Of a DNA stretch of 64,000 nt, positions 41,157 through 50,928 are shown in pieces. The position numbers and the translations under genes were made by a program. The notes below the pieces were generated by a model that saw only the letters and a list, made by a program, of their open reading frames with translations, was not told the DNA's origin and did no database searches. The stretch is taken from contig CP121450.1 in the NCBI GenBank assembly GCA_029689965.1, forward strand, positions 2,232,001-2,296,000. The letters run 5' to 3'. Numbering within the stretch: the first letter of the stretch is position 1; each line of letters begins with the position of its first letter. Source of the stretch: Curtobacterium flaccumfaciens (lineage in GTDB: Bacteria > Actinomycetota > Actinomycetes > Actinomycetales > Microbacteriaceae).

Positions 41157-42260
41157 ATGACGATCACGGATGCTCGCCCGGGCGGTGCCGACGACGTCGA
41201 CCGTGCGGTCCTCCGAGCCCTCGCGCACGACGGCCGGGCATCGTGGGCCACGATCGGCGAACTCGCGGGCTGCTCCACCTCGACCGCCCAGCGTCGCGTG
41301 ACCCGCCTCGTCGAGGACGGCACGGTCCGGATCATCGCCGCGTCCGACGTCCTCGCGGCGGGCTTCGGCGTCTCGACGAAGGTCCGCATCAGGTCGGGGG
41401 CCGCCCGAGCCGATGCCCTGGCCGACGCGCTCGCCCGCCGTCCCGAGGTCCGGTTCGCCGCGACGCTCACCGGGTCCGCGGACTGCACCGCCGAGGTCGT
41501 CCTGCCCCGTGTCGGCGACCTCACGGCGTTCCTCAGCACGATCGAGGTCGACGGGCGACCCGTCGAGACCGAGGCCCTGCCGATCGTCCGCACCTTCACC
41601 GCGCCGTTCACCGTCTTCCCCGGCGACGCGCTCGCGCCGACCGCGCGAGCAGCGGACCCGGGCGCTCCGCGATCGGCGACCGCCAACGCGCCCGCGCCCG
41701 ATCCGTCCACGCGGGAGGGCGTGCCGCCGCTGCACGCCGACGCGACGCCCGAGGAGCGAACGGTCTTCACCGCGCTCGTCCGCGACGGCCGGAAGCCGCT
41801 CACCGATCTCGCGCGTGAGGTCGGCCGGTCCGAGGCCGCGACCCGCCGCACGCTCGAGGACCTGGTGCAGAGCGGACGACTCCGGATCGGCCCGCTCGTG
41901 GCACCGGCGCTGCTCGGTCGGGCGACCGAGCTCGAGGTGTGGATCTCGGTGGCGCCGGACCGGCTGTCGGACGCCGCCGCGCAGCTCGCCGGCCATCCCT
42001 CCGTGCACTACGCGGCCGCGTCGCTCGGCCGCTTCAACCTGATCGGACAGGCGTTCCTGCCGGACTTCGCCTCCGTCTACACCTTCACGACCGACGTCCT
42101 GGGCGCGCTGCCCGGCGTCCGCGAAGTCGACGTGACCGTGCAGCTCCGCACCGTGAAGCGGATGTGGAGCCGTATCGAGGACGGCCGGTTCGTCCCCGCC
42201 AGCGACACGTCGGCCCCGGCGATCACGTCGATGACAGGCCGGGCGACCGTCACCGCGTGA
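41157..42260 (+). CDS. Lrp/AsnC family regulator with two tandem AsnC modules
   Basis: 367 residues, frame intact. Module 1: helix-turn-helix WATIGELAGCSTSTAQRRVTRLVEDG, then an effector-binding beta domain (VRFAATLTGSADCTAEVVL). Module 2: HTH LTDLAREVGRSEAATRRTLEDLVQSG, then VHYAAASLGRFNLIGQAFLPD. A Pro/Ala-rich linker of about 30 residues joins them. Single proteins with both modules are common in actinobacteria. It stands directly before a catabolic operon on the same strand and probably senses its substrate. Confidence 0.9.
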   Translation: MTITDARPGGADDVDRAVLRALAHDGRASWATIGELAGCSTSTAQRRVTRLVEDGTVRIIAASDVLAAGFGVSTKVRIRSGAARADALADALARRPEVRFAATLTGSADCTAEVVLPRVGDLTAFLSTIEVDGRPVETEALPIVRTFTAPFTVFPGDALAPTARAADPGAPRSATANAPAPDPSTREGVPPLHADATPEERTVFTALVRDGRKPLTDLAREVGRSEAATRRTLEDLVQSGRLRIGPLVAPALLGRATELEVWISVAPDRLSDAAAQLAGHPSVHYAAASLGRFNLIGQAFLPDFASVYTFTTDVLGALPGVREVDVTVQLRTVKRMWSRIEDGRFVPASDTSAPAITSMTGRATVTA

Positions 42261-42295
42261 CCGACGTCCCGACCACCAGACCCGAGGAGGACACC

Positions 42296-43245
42296 ATGCC
42301 CAGCCCGACCCCCAGCAGCCCTGGCAGTGGGACGAACTCACCTGGCGCGGCCACGTCGAGCAGGTCCGCGCCGGACGGAACCTGCTGCCGCCGGCGGGTC
42401 CCGCCCGCTGGCCCGGCGGCGCCCGCGTCGCGGTGGCGATCTCGTTCGACTCCGACCACGAGACCCCGTCCCTCCGCGACGGCGAGACCTCGCCCGGGCG
42501 GATGGCGATGGGGGAGTACGGCGCACGCGCGGCAGTCCCGCGGATCCTGCGCCTGCTCGACCGGTACGAGGCCCCGTCCTCGTTCTACATGCCTGCCGTC
42601 TGTGCGCTGCTCCGTCCCGACGAGGCCCCGACCTACGTCGAACACGGTCACGAGGTCGCCGTGCACGGGTGGATCCACGAGCGCAACACCCTGCTCGGCC
42701 ACGACGACGAGCTCGACCTGCTCGGTCGCGCGGTCGACGTGCTGACGTCCCAGACCGGCGTGCGCCCGACCGGCATCCGGACCCCGTCGTGGGACTTCAG
42801 CGACTCCACGCTCGACGTCGCCCGGGAGCTCGGCTTCCGCTACGACTCCTCGCTGATGGCCGACGACGACCCCTACGAGATCCTGCACCGCGGGGAACCG
42901 ACCGGGATCGTCGAGATCCCCGTCGACTGGATCCGCGACGACGCCCCGTACCTGATGATGGAACGCTTCCAGTCGCTGCGGCCGTACACCCCGCCGCACG
43001 AGGTCGGCCGGATCTGGCGCGACGAGTTCGACGTCGCCCGCGCCGAGGGCGGCGTGTTCCAGCTCACCATGCACCCGCACTTCATCGGGCACCGCTCGCG
43101 CCTCGTCGTCCTCGAAGCCCTGCTCGCCCACATCCGCTCGTTCGACGACGTCTGGTTCACCACCCACGCCGGACTCGCCGAGCACGTCGCGACCGCGAGC
43201 GGTCTCGACCCGGTCGTCGCGTCCGCGACGGACGCGACCGTCTGA
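42296..43245 (+). CDS. Polysaccharide deacetylase (CE4)-family hydrolase, frameshift near the start
   Basis: NodB-homology fold of the HpPgdA/PuuE-like group, which act on small amides or imides as well as polymers. Motif 1 is SFDSDHETPSL; AVHGWIHERN supplies the metal His pair; RTPSWDFSDSTLDVARELGFRYDSS is motif 3; the late His is LTMHPHFIGHRS. The ATG follows GAGGAGG. One C is missing at about 42311 (ACCCCCAGC), after which TWRGHVEQVRAGRNLLPPAGPA continues. About 316 residues; no signal peptide, so a cytosolic small-molecule amidase is likelier than a wall enzyme. Confidence 0.82.
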
Positions 43246-43289
43246 CGGACTGGAGGCACGGGTCGTCCCCGCCCCGTGCCTCCAGTCCG
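43246..43289. repeat. Dispersed hairpin repeat, family A, after the deacetylase gene
   Basis: CGGACTGGAGGCACGGG / CCCGTGCCTCCAGTCCG, perfect 17-base arms and a 10-base loop, beginning right at the deacetylase stop. Confidence 0.8.
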
Positions 43290-43358
43290 CTGTCCCGCCC
43301 TGTTCCGCACCCCCGTTCCGTACCTCCCGCTCCTCCCACCCAGGAAGTCGACGCAACG

Positions 43359-44709
43359 ATGACAGCAGAAGCAACCAACCCGAGGCTCGGCGCCGACGGC
43401 GCCGACGGCGCCGAGCCGACAGCCGTCCACGAGACACGGCTCACGGCCCGCGGCCGCAAGGCGATCGTCGCCGGCGGCATCGGCAACACCGTCGAGTGGA
43501 TCGACTGGGCCGTGTACACGACGTTCTCGTCGGTGTTCGGCCACCACTTCTTCCCGCCGGGAAACGACGCCGCGGCGCTCCTCGCGACCCTGGCGGTCTT
43601 CGCCGTCGGGTTCGTCATGCGCCCGATCGGAGCAGCGGTGCTCGGCGCCTACGCCGACCGGCACGGCCGCAAGAAGGGCCTGATGCTGACGATCGGCCTG
43701 ATGGCGGCGGCGTCGCTCGTCATCGGCATCACGCCGGACTACGCCACCATCGGGATCATCGCCCCGATCGTCCTGCTCCTGGCACGACTCGTGCAGGGTT
43801 CTCGGCCGGCGGCGAGTTCGGCTCCTCGTCGGCGTTCCTCGTCGAGTCGGCCGCGCCGAGGCGCCGTGCCTTCGCCGGCTCCTGGCAGCAGGTGTCGGTC
43901 GGCGCGGGCGTCCTGATCGCGTCCGGGATCGGCGCGATCATCACCTCCGCACTGTCGGCGGACGCACTCGACGCGTGGGGCTGGCGCCTCGCCTTCGTGT
44001 TCTGCGCGCTCATCGGCCTCGTCGGCATCTGGCTGCGGACCTCCGTCGAGGAGACCGACTCGTTCACCGCCCAGCGGGCCGGGACGAGCAGCACGCGGTG
44101 CCCAAGCGCAACGCCGTCGTCGCGATGTTCCGCGACCACCCCGGCGCGACCGCACGCGTGTTCGGCATCACGATCGCGGGGACGCTGCTCTACTACATGT
44201 GGGTCTCGTACATGCCGACCTACGCGCACGTGACGACCGGGCTCCCGCTCAACCAGGCCCTCATCGCCAACGTGATCGCCATGGTCGTCTTCCTCGTACT
44301 GCTGCCCTTCGCCGGCATCCTGTCCGACAAGATCGGACGCAAGCCCACGATGTCGATCTTCGCCGGCGGGTTCCTGCTGTTCGCATGGCCGGCGTTCACC
44401 TTCCTGAGCGGCACGTTCTGGTCGCTGCTCGTCATCCAGGTCATCGGGATCCTGTTCCTGCTCGGCTACTCGGCGAACTGCGCGGTGATCATGGCCGAGC
44501 AGTTCCCGCCCGAGGTCCGAGCCACCGGCATCGGTCTGCCCTACGCCCTCGCCGTCGCGATCTTCGGCGGCACCGCCCCGTACATCACCACGTGGATGAG
44601 CGGCGCTGGACTCGGGAACCTGGTGTGGGTGTACTGCGCAGTCGCCGCCGCGATCGGCCTCGTCGTGTACCTGACCATGCCGGAGACGAAGGGCAAGGTG
44701 CTCCGGTGA
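43359..44709 (+). CDS. MFS transporter, metabolite:H+ symporter type, two frameshifts
   Basis: Twelve-TM importer of the ShiA/KgtP-like group: GGIGNTVEWIDWAVYTTFSSVFG, loop 2-3 motif GAYADRHGRKKGLM, GFSAGGEFGSSSAFLVESAAPRRR. Breaks at about 43799 (one T short in GGGTTCTC) and about 44081 (one C short) are followed by NAVVAMFRDHPGATARVFGITIAGT and the rest to NETKGKVLR-like PETKGKVLR. About 450 residues. GTGA overlap to the SDR. Substrates of this group are small carboxylates or zwitterions; the one here is unknown. Confidence 0.9.
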
Positions 44710-45563
44710 CGCGGCACGTGCTGGTGACGGGCGCAGCGAGCGGCATCGGGCTCGCCGTCGCGCAGCGGTTCGCGGCCCTCGGCGACCGGCTGACCCTCGT
44801 CGACCACCGGGCGGAGGCGCTCGCCGCAGCGGCGGCGCTCGCGGGACCGGCCGGGTCCGGCTCGCCTGCCGGCTCCGGCTCGCCTGCCGGGCTCGTCGTC
44901 GCCGACCTGCGCGACCCGGAGGCCCCGCCCGCGCCGTGACCGCCGCCTGGGAGCAGGCACCGGTCGACGTGCTCGTGAACGCCGCCGGCGTCTACCCGGC
45001 GACACCGTTCCTCGAGCTCGACGCGACCACGTGGGACTCCGTGCAGGACGTCAACGTCCGCGCGCCGCTGCTCGCCACCGTCGCCCTCGCCCGGCTCGCC
45101 ACCGAGGCCGGACGGACCCCCGCGGTCGTCAACATCACCTCGGGTGCCGCGCTCCGCGCCCGGCCCGGTGCCGCGCCGTACAGCACCTCGAAGGCGGCGC
45201 TCGAGATGGTGACCCGGGCGAGCGCCCTCGAACTCGGAGCGGCGGGCATCCGGGTGAACGCGGTCGCGCCCGGGTTCGTCGTGGTGGACAGCGAGGTCAA
45301 CCGCGTCAGCGACGAGTACGCCGCCGCCGTCTCGCCGAACCCCCTCGGGCGGCCCGGCGAGCCGTCCGACATCGCGAAGGCCGTCGTCTGGCTGGCCGAC
45401 CCGGAGCAGTCCGGGTGGGTCACGGGGACGATCCTCCGCGTCGACGGCGGATCGTCGACCGGCGCCCACACCCTGCCGCTCAGCACCCGTCCCACCCCGC
45501 ATCGCCCAGCGCCACGTCGCCCCACCCCGCATCGCCCAACCCCGGACGGAGGACGCCCACGCA
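44706..45563 (+). CDS. Short-chain dehydrogenase/reductase, one frameshift, end unclear
   Basis: Classical SDR: TGAASGIGLAVAQRF cofactor motif, NAAGVYP, catalytic Ser in NITSGAAL and YSTSK Tyr-Lys, NAVAPGFV, and GTILRVDGGSS near the end. A missing C at about 44925 (GAGGCCCCG) splits it; GSPAGSGSPAG before the break is a short repeat. Past GGSSTGAHTLPL the frame runs without a stop through PTPHRPAPRRPTPHRPTP, a tandem repeat, into the next gene; a lost stop by indel in the repeat is likely, with TGA at 45565-45567 overlapping the next ATG. Confidence 0.85.
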
Positions 45564-46591
45564 TGACCGAACCCACCCCGTACACGATCGTCGGCGCCGG
45601 CGCGATCGGCGGCACGCTCGCCGTCCACCTCGCCGCCGCCGGCATCCCGGTCCAGCTGATCGACGCCGACCCGCAGCACGTCGAAGCCGTACGGACCGAC
45701 GGCCTCCGGCTCCGCACCGCGGACGGCGAACGCGTCGCCCGGATGCCGATCTGGCACCTCGACGACCCGGACGCGCCGACCGTGCTCGGACCGGTGCTGC
45801 TCGCGGTGAAGGCACTCGCCACCGACTCGGCGGCCGCGTGGATCGCCCCGCGCCTGGCCGCCGACGGCTGGGTCGCGTCGCTGCAGAACGGTCTCAACGA
45901 AGCGACGATCGCGCGGCACGTGGGAGCGGACCGCACGGTCATCGCGTTCGTCGACCTGTTCGCCGACGTCATCGCACCCGGCGTCGTCCAGGACGGCGGA
46001 CTCGGCGCCATGGCACTGGGCGAGTACGCCGGCGGGACGAGCGACCGGAACCGCCGGCTCGCCGCAGACCTGGAGCGCTGGGGCAGCCCCGTGGTGACCG
46101 ACAACGTCGCCGGGTACCTCTGGTCGAAGCTCGCCTTCGGCGCGATGCTGACCGCGACGGCGCTCGCCGACGACGACATGAGCGTGCTCATCGACCGCAA
46201 CCGGGACGTGATGGCTGCCCTCGCACGCGAGGTCCTCGCGGTCACCGAGGCCCAGGGCATCGCGCCCGAGGCCTTCGACGCGTTCGAACCGGCCGCGTTC
46301 GCACCCGGCGCCGACCCGGCCACGACGGCATCGGCGCTCGACGGCCTCGTCGCGTGGCTCGCCACCCAGTCCAAGACGCGCTCCGGGATCTGGCGCGACA
46401 TCGCCGTGCGACACCGGAAGACCGAGGTGCCGCTGCACTACGGCCCCGTCGTCGACGCCGGTGAGTCGCTCGGCGTGCCGACGCCCGGGATCCGCGCACT
46501 GGTCGCGGAGATCGTCGCCGTCGAGGAGGGCGCTCCGATGCACGAGGACCGGATCCGCGGGCTCGTCGCAGCCGTGGGGGCAGCACGATGA
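45564..46591 (+). CDS. Ketopantoate reductase (PanE/ApbA)-family oxidoreductase
   Basis: NADP-binding N-terminus YTIVGAGAIGGTLAVHLAAAG, LLAVKALATD, SLQNGLNEATIARHVG, and C-terminal PanE domain with YLWSKLAFGAMLTATAL (conserved Lys). 342 residues, frame intact, ATG preceded by GGAGGAC. Its place in a catabolic operon suggests it acts on a substrate-derived 2-keto acid and is not pantothenate PanE. Confidence 0.88.
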
Positions 46592-47756
46592 CGACGACCG
46601 CCGTCGAGGGCGGCCTGCTCGAAGCCGCCGCCGCCCGCCGCAGCCGAATGGTCGACGACCTCGTCGGGTACATCGAGACGGAGACGCCGTCGGACGACCT
46701 CGCACTGCTCCACGCCGGACTCGGCCACGTCGAGCGCTTCCTCGGCGACACCGTCGGACCGTTCGCCGCACGGGCAGTGCACGAGCCCGAACGCCACGGT
46801 CCCGTCGTCGTCGGTGACCTGGCGGCACCTCGCCCCACCGAGCGCTGGGCGGTGGTGCTGTGCCACTACGACACCGTCTGGCCCGCCGGGACGCTCGCCG
46901 ACTGGCCCGTCCGAATCGAGGGTGCGTGCCTGGCCGGTCCCGGCGCGTACGACATGAAGGCCGGCCTCGTGCAGTTCGCCCACGCGGTCGCCCTCCTCGA
47001 CGAGCGCGACCTCCCGCGCCCGAACATCCGGCTCGTCCTGAACGGGGACGAAGAGGTCGGCAGCATCGGCTCCCGCCCGATCATCGAGGACGTGGTGCGT
47101 CGGACACCCGGTCCGGTGCTCGTGTTCGAGGCGTCGGCCGGTCCTGACGGAGCGCTCAAGACGGCACGGAAGGGCGTCGGGCTCTTCGACGTGCACATCC
47201 ACGGGGTCGAGGTGCACGCCGGCCTCGACCCGGCCGGCGGTGCCAGCGCGGTCGACGAGCTCGCCCGCGTCGTCCTCGCCCTGCACGGCGCGGCCGACCT
47301 CGACGCGGGGACGTCGCTCAACGTCGGGGTCGTCCGCGGCGGGACGCGGCCGAACGTCCGGGCCGGAGCCGCGACGGCGGCGCTGGACGTCCGGGTGTCG
47401 TCCGACGCCGAGGCCGCACGGATCGACCGTGTGCTCGCCGACCTGCGGCCGGCCGCGCCCGCTGCGTCCATCACCGTGACCGGCGGCTGGAACCGACCGG
47501 TCATGGAGCGCACGGACGCGAACGTCGAACTGTTCCGGACGGCGCAGGCCGCCGCCGAGGCGCTCGGCCTGACGGTCACCGAGACGAGCGTCGGGGAGCG
47601 AGCGACGGGAACTTCGCGGCAGCCCTCGGTGCTCCCGTGCTCGACGGGCTCGGCGCCGTCGGGGACGGCGCGCACGCCCGGCACGAGTGGGTCGACCTCG
47701 ACCGGATGGTGGAGCGGACGGCGCTCGCCGCGGGGGTGTTGCAGCGCCTGGCGTGA
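46588..47756 (+). CDS. M20 family metallopeptidase/amidohydrolase, one frameshift
   Basis: Glutamate-carboxypeptidase-like zinc hydrolase: LCHYDTVWPAGTL (His and Asp), GPGAYDMKAGLVQFAHAV, LNGDEEVGSIGSRPII (Glu-Glu), VHAGLDPAGGASAVDELAR dimerisation domain. The frame breaks at about 47594 in GTCGGGGAGCG (one G short); then ASDGNFAAALGAPVLDGLG and the final metal His in DGAHARHEWVDLD. ATGA overlap with the preceding gene. About 389 residues. Last gene of the operon. Confidence 0.92.
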
Positions 47757-47800
47757 GTGCGGCGGCCGCTGCGCCGGTTGCGCTCTAGAATCGTCGCGAG

Positions 47801-47873
47801 GGGCCTTTAGCTCAGCTGGTAGAGCGCCACGTTTACACCGTGGATGTCGTCGGTTCGATCCCGGCAGGGCCCA
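47801..47873 (+). tRNA. tRNA-Val (TAC)
   Basis: Acceptor GGGCCTT / AGGGCCC, D-arm AGCTCAGCTGGTAGAGC, anticodon stem CCACG/CGTGG with loop TTTACAC (TAC), T-arm GTCGGTTCGATCCCGGC. CCA not encoded (ACCG follows). Confidence 0.96.
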
Positions 47874-47958
47874 CCGGGTGCAGCACGACCTCGGAGTGCC
47901 CGTCCGCTCGTCCGTCGCGTCGCGACGGGTCGTGGGCGAGGTGAGGACGATGCCACGG

Positions 47959-48135
47959 TCAGCCGGCTACCGAGTCGAGATCGCAGTCGTCGAGGCGCCC
48001 CGTCGCTGCGATGCCGAGCTCCGCCGGGAGGACCGTCGTGCGGACCGTCCCGAACGGGCTCAGAGGCCGTACGCCGACGACAGCGACCACCGCGAGGACA
48101 GCGGACACAGCGAGCACGGCACGTCCGGGGTTCAC
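47959..48135 (-). CDS. Small putative membrane or secreted protein, 58 residues
   Basis: Begins VNPGRAVLAVSAVLAVVAVVGVRP, one hydrophobic segment near the N-terminus, then about 35 polar residues ending DDCDLDSVAG. GTG start with AGGA nine bases before it. Just upstream of and on the same strand as the VOC gene's 3' end. Not recognised; could be spurious. Confidence 0.35.
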   Translation of the reverse strand: MNPGRAVLAVSAVLAVVAVVGVRPLSPFGTVRTTVLPAELGIAATGRLDDCDLDSVAG

Positions 48136-48144
48136 TCGATGATC

Positions 48145-48599
48145 CTACGGAGTCCCCGCGGCGCGTCCCTTCCGGAGGTCCTGCGCGAGCATCACGATGA
48201 TCCCGCTCGGTCCGCGCACGTACGCGAGCCGGTACACGTCCTGGTAGGTGGCCACCCCGCGCAACGGCACGTACCCGTGCCGCTCGACGGCCGCGAGCGA
48301 CACGTCGATGTCGTCGACGGAGAACGCGACACGATGCATCCCGATCTCGTTGGGCCGCGTCGGTTCGGTCTCGATCGCTTCGGGTGGATGTGCTCGAACA
48401 GCTCGAGCCGCCCCTGACCGTCCGGCGTCTGCAGCATCGCGATCCGGGCGTGGTTGCCGTCGAGCCCGACCGCGGTGTCGGCCCAGCTGCCGCTGACCTC
48501 GTCGCGGCCGACGAGTGCCAGACCGAGGTCCGCGAAGAACGCGATGGTGGCGTCGAGGTCGCGGACGGCGATGCCGACGTTCTCCAGTGCGATAGCCAT
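48145..48599 (-). CDS. VOC/glyoxalase family protein (methylmalonyl-CoA epimerase-like), one frameshift
   Basis: Two beta-alpha-beta-beta-beta modules: ALENVGIAVRDLDATIAFFADLGL and MHRVAFSVDDIDVSLAAVERHG, with GIIVMLAQDLR near the end. The break at about 48383 is one C short (ATCCACCCGAAG), restoring HPEAIETEPTRPNEIG. About 152 residues. Substrate unknown; many relatives are annotated as lactoylglutathione lyases without test. Confidence 0.87.
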
Positions 48600-48643
48600 G
48601 GCGTGCAGGCTAGTCGTCGGTCTTCGCGGTCGTACTGGTGCGC

Positions 48644-48814
48644 TCAGCCGCTGGTGTCGGCGTGGGACGAGCGACACGCAGGCGCCGACGCCGGCGCCCG
48701 TTCGCCGAGACCACGCTCCCGAAGCAACTCCTGGTCGGTCCGCGCGACCTCCGGGACCTCGTCCGGACCGAGGGGCTCCGCCCGCGCCGCCGAGCGGCTC
48801 CCGAGCATCGTCAC
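48644..48814 (-). CDS. Possible small protein, 56 residues, perhaps longer
   Basis: Minus-strand frame reading VTMLGSRSAARAEPLGPDEVPEVARTDQELLRERGLGERAP…; an upstream frame (GVRPTAAAVVGAAVAAVRRW, about 48811-48880) gives a TM-like segment that would fuse to it across one indel, making a membrane-anchored small protein. Low-complexity composition makes this tentative. The rest of 48600-49016 holds only this and a family A hairpin. Confidence 0.3.
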   Translation of the reverse strand: MTMLGSRSAARAEPLGPDEVPEVARTDQELLRERGLGERAPASAPACRSSHADTSG

Positions 48815-48973
48815 CAGCGACGGACGGCCGCGACCGCGGCCCCCACGACCGCGGCCGCGGTCGGCCGGACTCCCCGCACCCCTCCACGATGACGCGGCGG
48901 CGCGTGCCGCGCATCCGCCGGAGGGATGAAGCGCCGATGGCCACGCAGCGAGGGCAGCTGACCTGCACCGAGC

Positions 48974-49018
48974 CGGACTGGAGGCGCGGGGCGGCCCGAC
49001 ACCGTGCCTCCAGTCCGA
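48974..49018. repeat. Dispersed hairpin repeat, family A, at 49 kb
   Basis: CGGACTGGAGGCGCGGG and CACGGTGCC-type complement ending GCCTCCAGTCCG; 12-base perfect outer arms with imperfect inner part. Confidence 0.7.
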
Positions 49019-49753
49019 CGGATGGGCGCGTTGCGGGCCGCCGCAGGACAGCCTCCGTCTCAGTCGCTCGCCCCGCCCGGCGGAGCAGGCGCGCGTCCGC
49101 CGCGGCCAACCCGTCGCGCATCCGCGCCGCGTCGCCCGCGGCCCAGCCGCCGGAGCTCGCCAGCGGCAACTCCGTCATGTGCCGCCGCAGGCGCTCCGGG
49201 TAGTCGCGGACGACCCGGTCCGGGTCAGCGCGCACCGTCGCGTACAGGGCGGGGCCGTCGGCGTAGAACAGGTCCGCGACGACGAGCCTGCCGCCCGAAC
49301 CGCGCATCACGTTCGCGGGGTTGTCGTCGAGCGGTCCCCACCACGGCTGCTCCCGGGCGCCCGGGCGTGCACCTCGTCGATGTGCCGCGCGAGCGTCGCC
49401 ACAGCCGGCTCCCGCGCGGCGAGCGACCGCTGGAACGCCGCGCCGTCGTCCTCGGACACCGGGGACAGGTACTCCATCACGGTGAGGTCCGCGCCGCCCT
49501 CGAGGACGCGGTGGTCGACGAGGACGGGGACCTGCCGGGTGTGCGCCGCCTGCCGGTAGAGCATCGCCGAGTACGGCGCGGCGGGGTCGAACGGGCTGAT
49601 CCGGGCGGCGAGACCACCGGAGGGTGACCGCAGCGCGTACGCCCAGTCACCCGTCCCGCACGGCGTCCAGCCGAGCCGTTCGAGCACGGCCACCACCTCC
49701 GTCCACGGCATCCGGGCGGTCAGGTGCTCCTCGAACGCATCGTCGGGGTCCAT
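49017..49753 (-). CDS. Phosphotransferase-like protein, one frameshift, end uncertain
   Basis: ATG at 49753 (MDPDDAFEEHLTARMPWTEVVAVLERLGW). The fold looks kinase-like: VMEYLSPVSEDDGA, then after the break a catalytic-loop-like DDNPANVM and a DLFYADGPALY segment that could be the DFG equivalent. The break at about 49353 is one G short in CCGGGAGCAG (restoring APGEQPWWGPLDDNPANV). The C-terminus near 49020 has no clear stop before the family A hairpin, so the end is approximate. Substrate unknown (aminoglycoside-phosphotransferase-like at best). Confidence 0.65.
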
Positions 49754-49862
49754 CGCCCCATCGTGCCCGTCTTCGGACTGGTCTTCCGTGCCGGGCCCCG
49801 CTCTGGGACGATGGGCGCGACACGGACGACGACGTCCGTGCACCAGCCGCGAGGAGACCACC

Positions 49863-50281
49863 ATGACCGTCCGCCTCAACCCGTACATCGGCTTCCGCGA
49901 CCAGGCGCGCGACGCGCTCGGCTTCTACCACGGGGTGTTCCGCGGTGAACTCACCATCGGCACGTTCGGCGAAGCGGGCATGGCGCAGGACCCGCCGACG
50001 CCGACAAGGTCATGCACGGGCAGCTCGAGGGCGAGAACGGCCTGCTGCTCATGGCGTCGGACGCGCCCGCCGGCATGGAGGGCCCCGACGTCAGCAACAT
50101 CTCCGTGTCGTTGAGCGGCGACGACGAGGAAGCGCTCAGCCGCTACTGGAACGGCCTCGCCGACGGCGCGAAGGCGATCATCGAACCGCTCACCAGGGCG
50201 CCGTGGGGCGACACCTTCGGCATGCTCACCGACCGGTACGGGGTGACCTGGCTCGTCAACATCAGCGGCGGGGCGGGCTGA
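49863..50281 (+). CDS. VOC family protein (PhnB-like), one frameshift
   Basis: Begins TVRLNPYIGFRDQARDALGFYHGVFRGEL, the PhnB/3-demethylubiquinone-methyltransferase-like pattern, and ends with DTFGMLTDRYGVTWLVNI. One C missing at about 49992 (CAGGACCCGCC) separates the parts (restoring QDPADADKVMHGQLEGENGLLL). ATG preceded by GGAGAC. About 140 residues; function unknown. Confidence 0.87.
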
Positions 50282-50423
50282 TCGCGTCCGCTCCCGTGCC
50301 ACGCCACCGCGCGCGCGTGTTCCTCGTCTCGTCGCTGTCGGTACGACGATCACGCAACCCCGGACCGACCGGGTCGTCGTCCAGGCGCGGGCAGCATCGA
50401 CGAGCCGCGCGTAGTCTCCGGGC

Positions 50424-50678
50424 ATGCCGAACCGATTGAAGAAGCCGGACATGTACGAGGAGCTCCGGAAGGAGGGCGACTCGAAGCAGAAGGCGGCCCG
50501 GATCAGCAACGCCGCGGCGGCACGGGGCGAGAAGGCCGTCGGGAAGAAGGGCGGCGAGTCCGGTTCGTACGACGACTGGACGGTCGCGGACCTCCGGAAG
50601 CGGGCGAAGGAGCTCGGACTGTCCGGGTACTCGTCGAAGCGGAAGTCCGAACTCATCGAGGAGCTCCGGAACCACTGA
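50424..50678 (+). CDS. Small basic protein with Rho-N/SAP-like C-terminus
   Basis: 84 residues, frame intact. The N-terminal half (RLKKPDMYEELRKEGDSKQKAARISNAAAARG) resembles actinobacterial DUF7218/ChaB-like leaders. The C-terminal WTVADLRKRAKELGLSGYSSKRKSELIEELR is a Rho-termination-factor N/SAP-type helix-extended-loop-helix, suggesting nucleic-acid binding. Stand-alone gene. Confidence 0.8.
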   Translation: MPNRLKKPDMYEELRKEGDSKQKAARISNAAAARGEKAVGKKGGESGSYDDWTVADLRKRAKELGLSGYSSKRKSELIEELRNH

Positions 50679-50700
50679 TCGCATCCGGCACAATGGAGGC

Positions 50701-50919
50701 GTGAACGAGACGGGCATGCCGCGCTTCCGACGGATCTGGTCGACGGTCCAGGTCGGTGTGCTCGCCGTGGCCGTCGTGTTCTGCGTCGTGATGCTCGTGA
50801 TCGGGCAGGGCAAGCTCGACCGGGTCTACGCCGTCGCGGCCGTGTTCTTCGGCCTGGCGCTCATCGGACACAGCACCTACCTGTGGCTCATCGCCAGGAA
50901 CGGTCGCGCACGCCCCTGA
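50701..50919 (+). CDS. Small two-TM membrane protein, 72 residues
   Basis: GTG start. TM1 VQVGVLAVAVVFCVVMLVIG and TM2 VYAVAAVFFGLALIGHSTYLWL. 22 bases after the preceding stop, possibly cotranscribed. Not recognised. Confidence 0.65.
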   Translation: MNETGMPRFRRIWSTVQVGVLAVAVVFCVVMLVIGQGKLDRVYAVAAVFFGLALIGHSTYLWLIARNGRARP

Positions 50920-50928
50920 GCACGGTCG

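Noticed and set aside
45564-46591. Naming the PanE-family gene panE
   Set aside because: Its operon is catabolic and no pantothenate gene is near; family membership alone does not fix the substrate.
49017-49753. Antibiotic resistance by aminoglycoside phosphotransferase
   Set aside because: Only loose kinase-like motifs are visible; no true HxDxxxxN loop, so resistance cannot be claimed.
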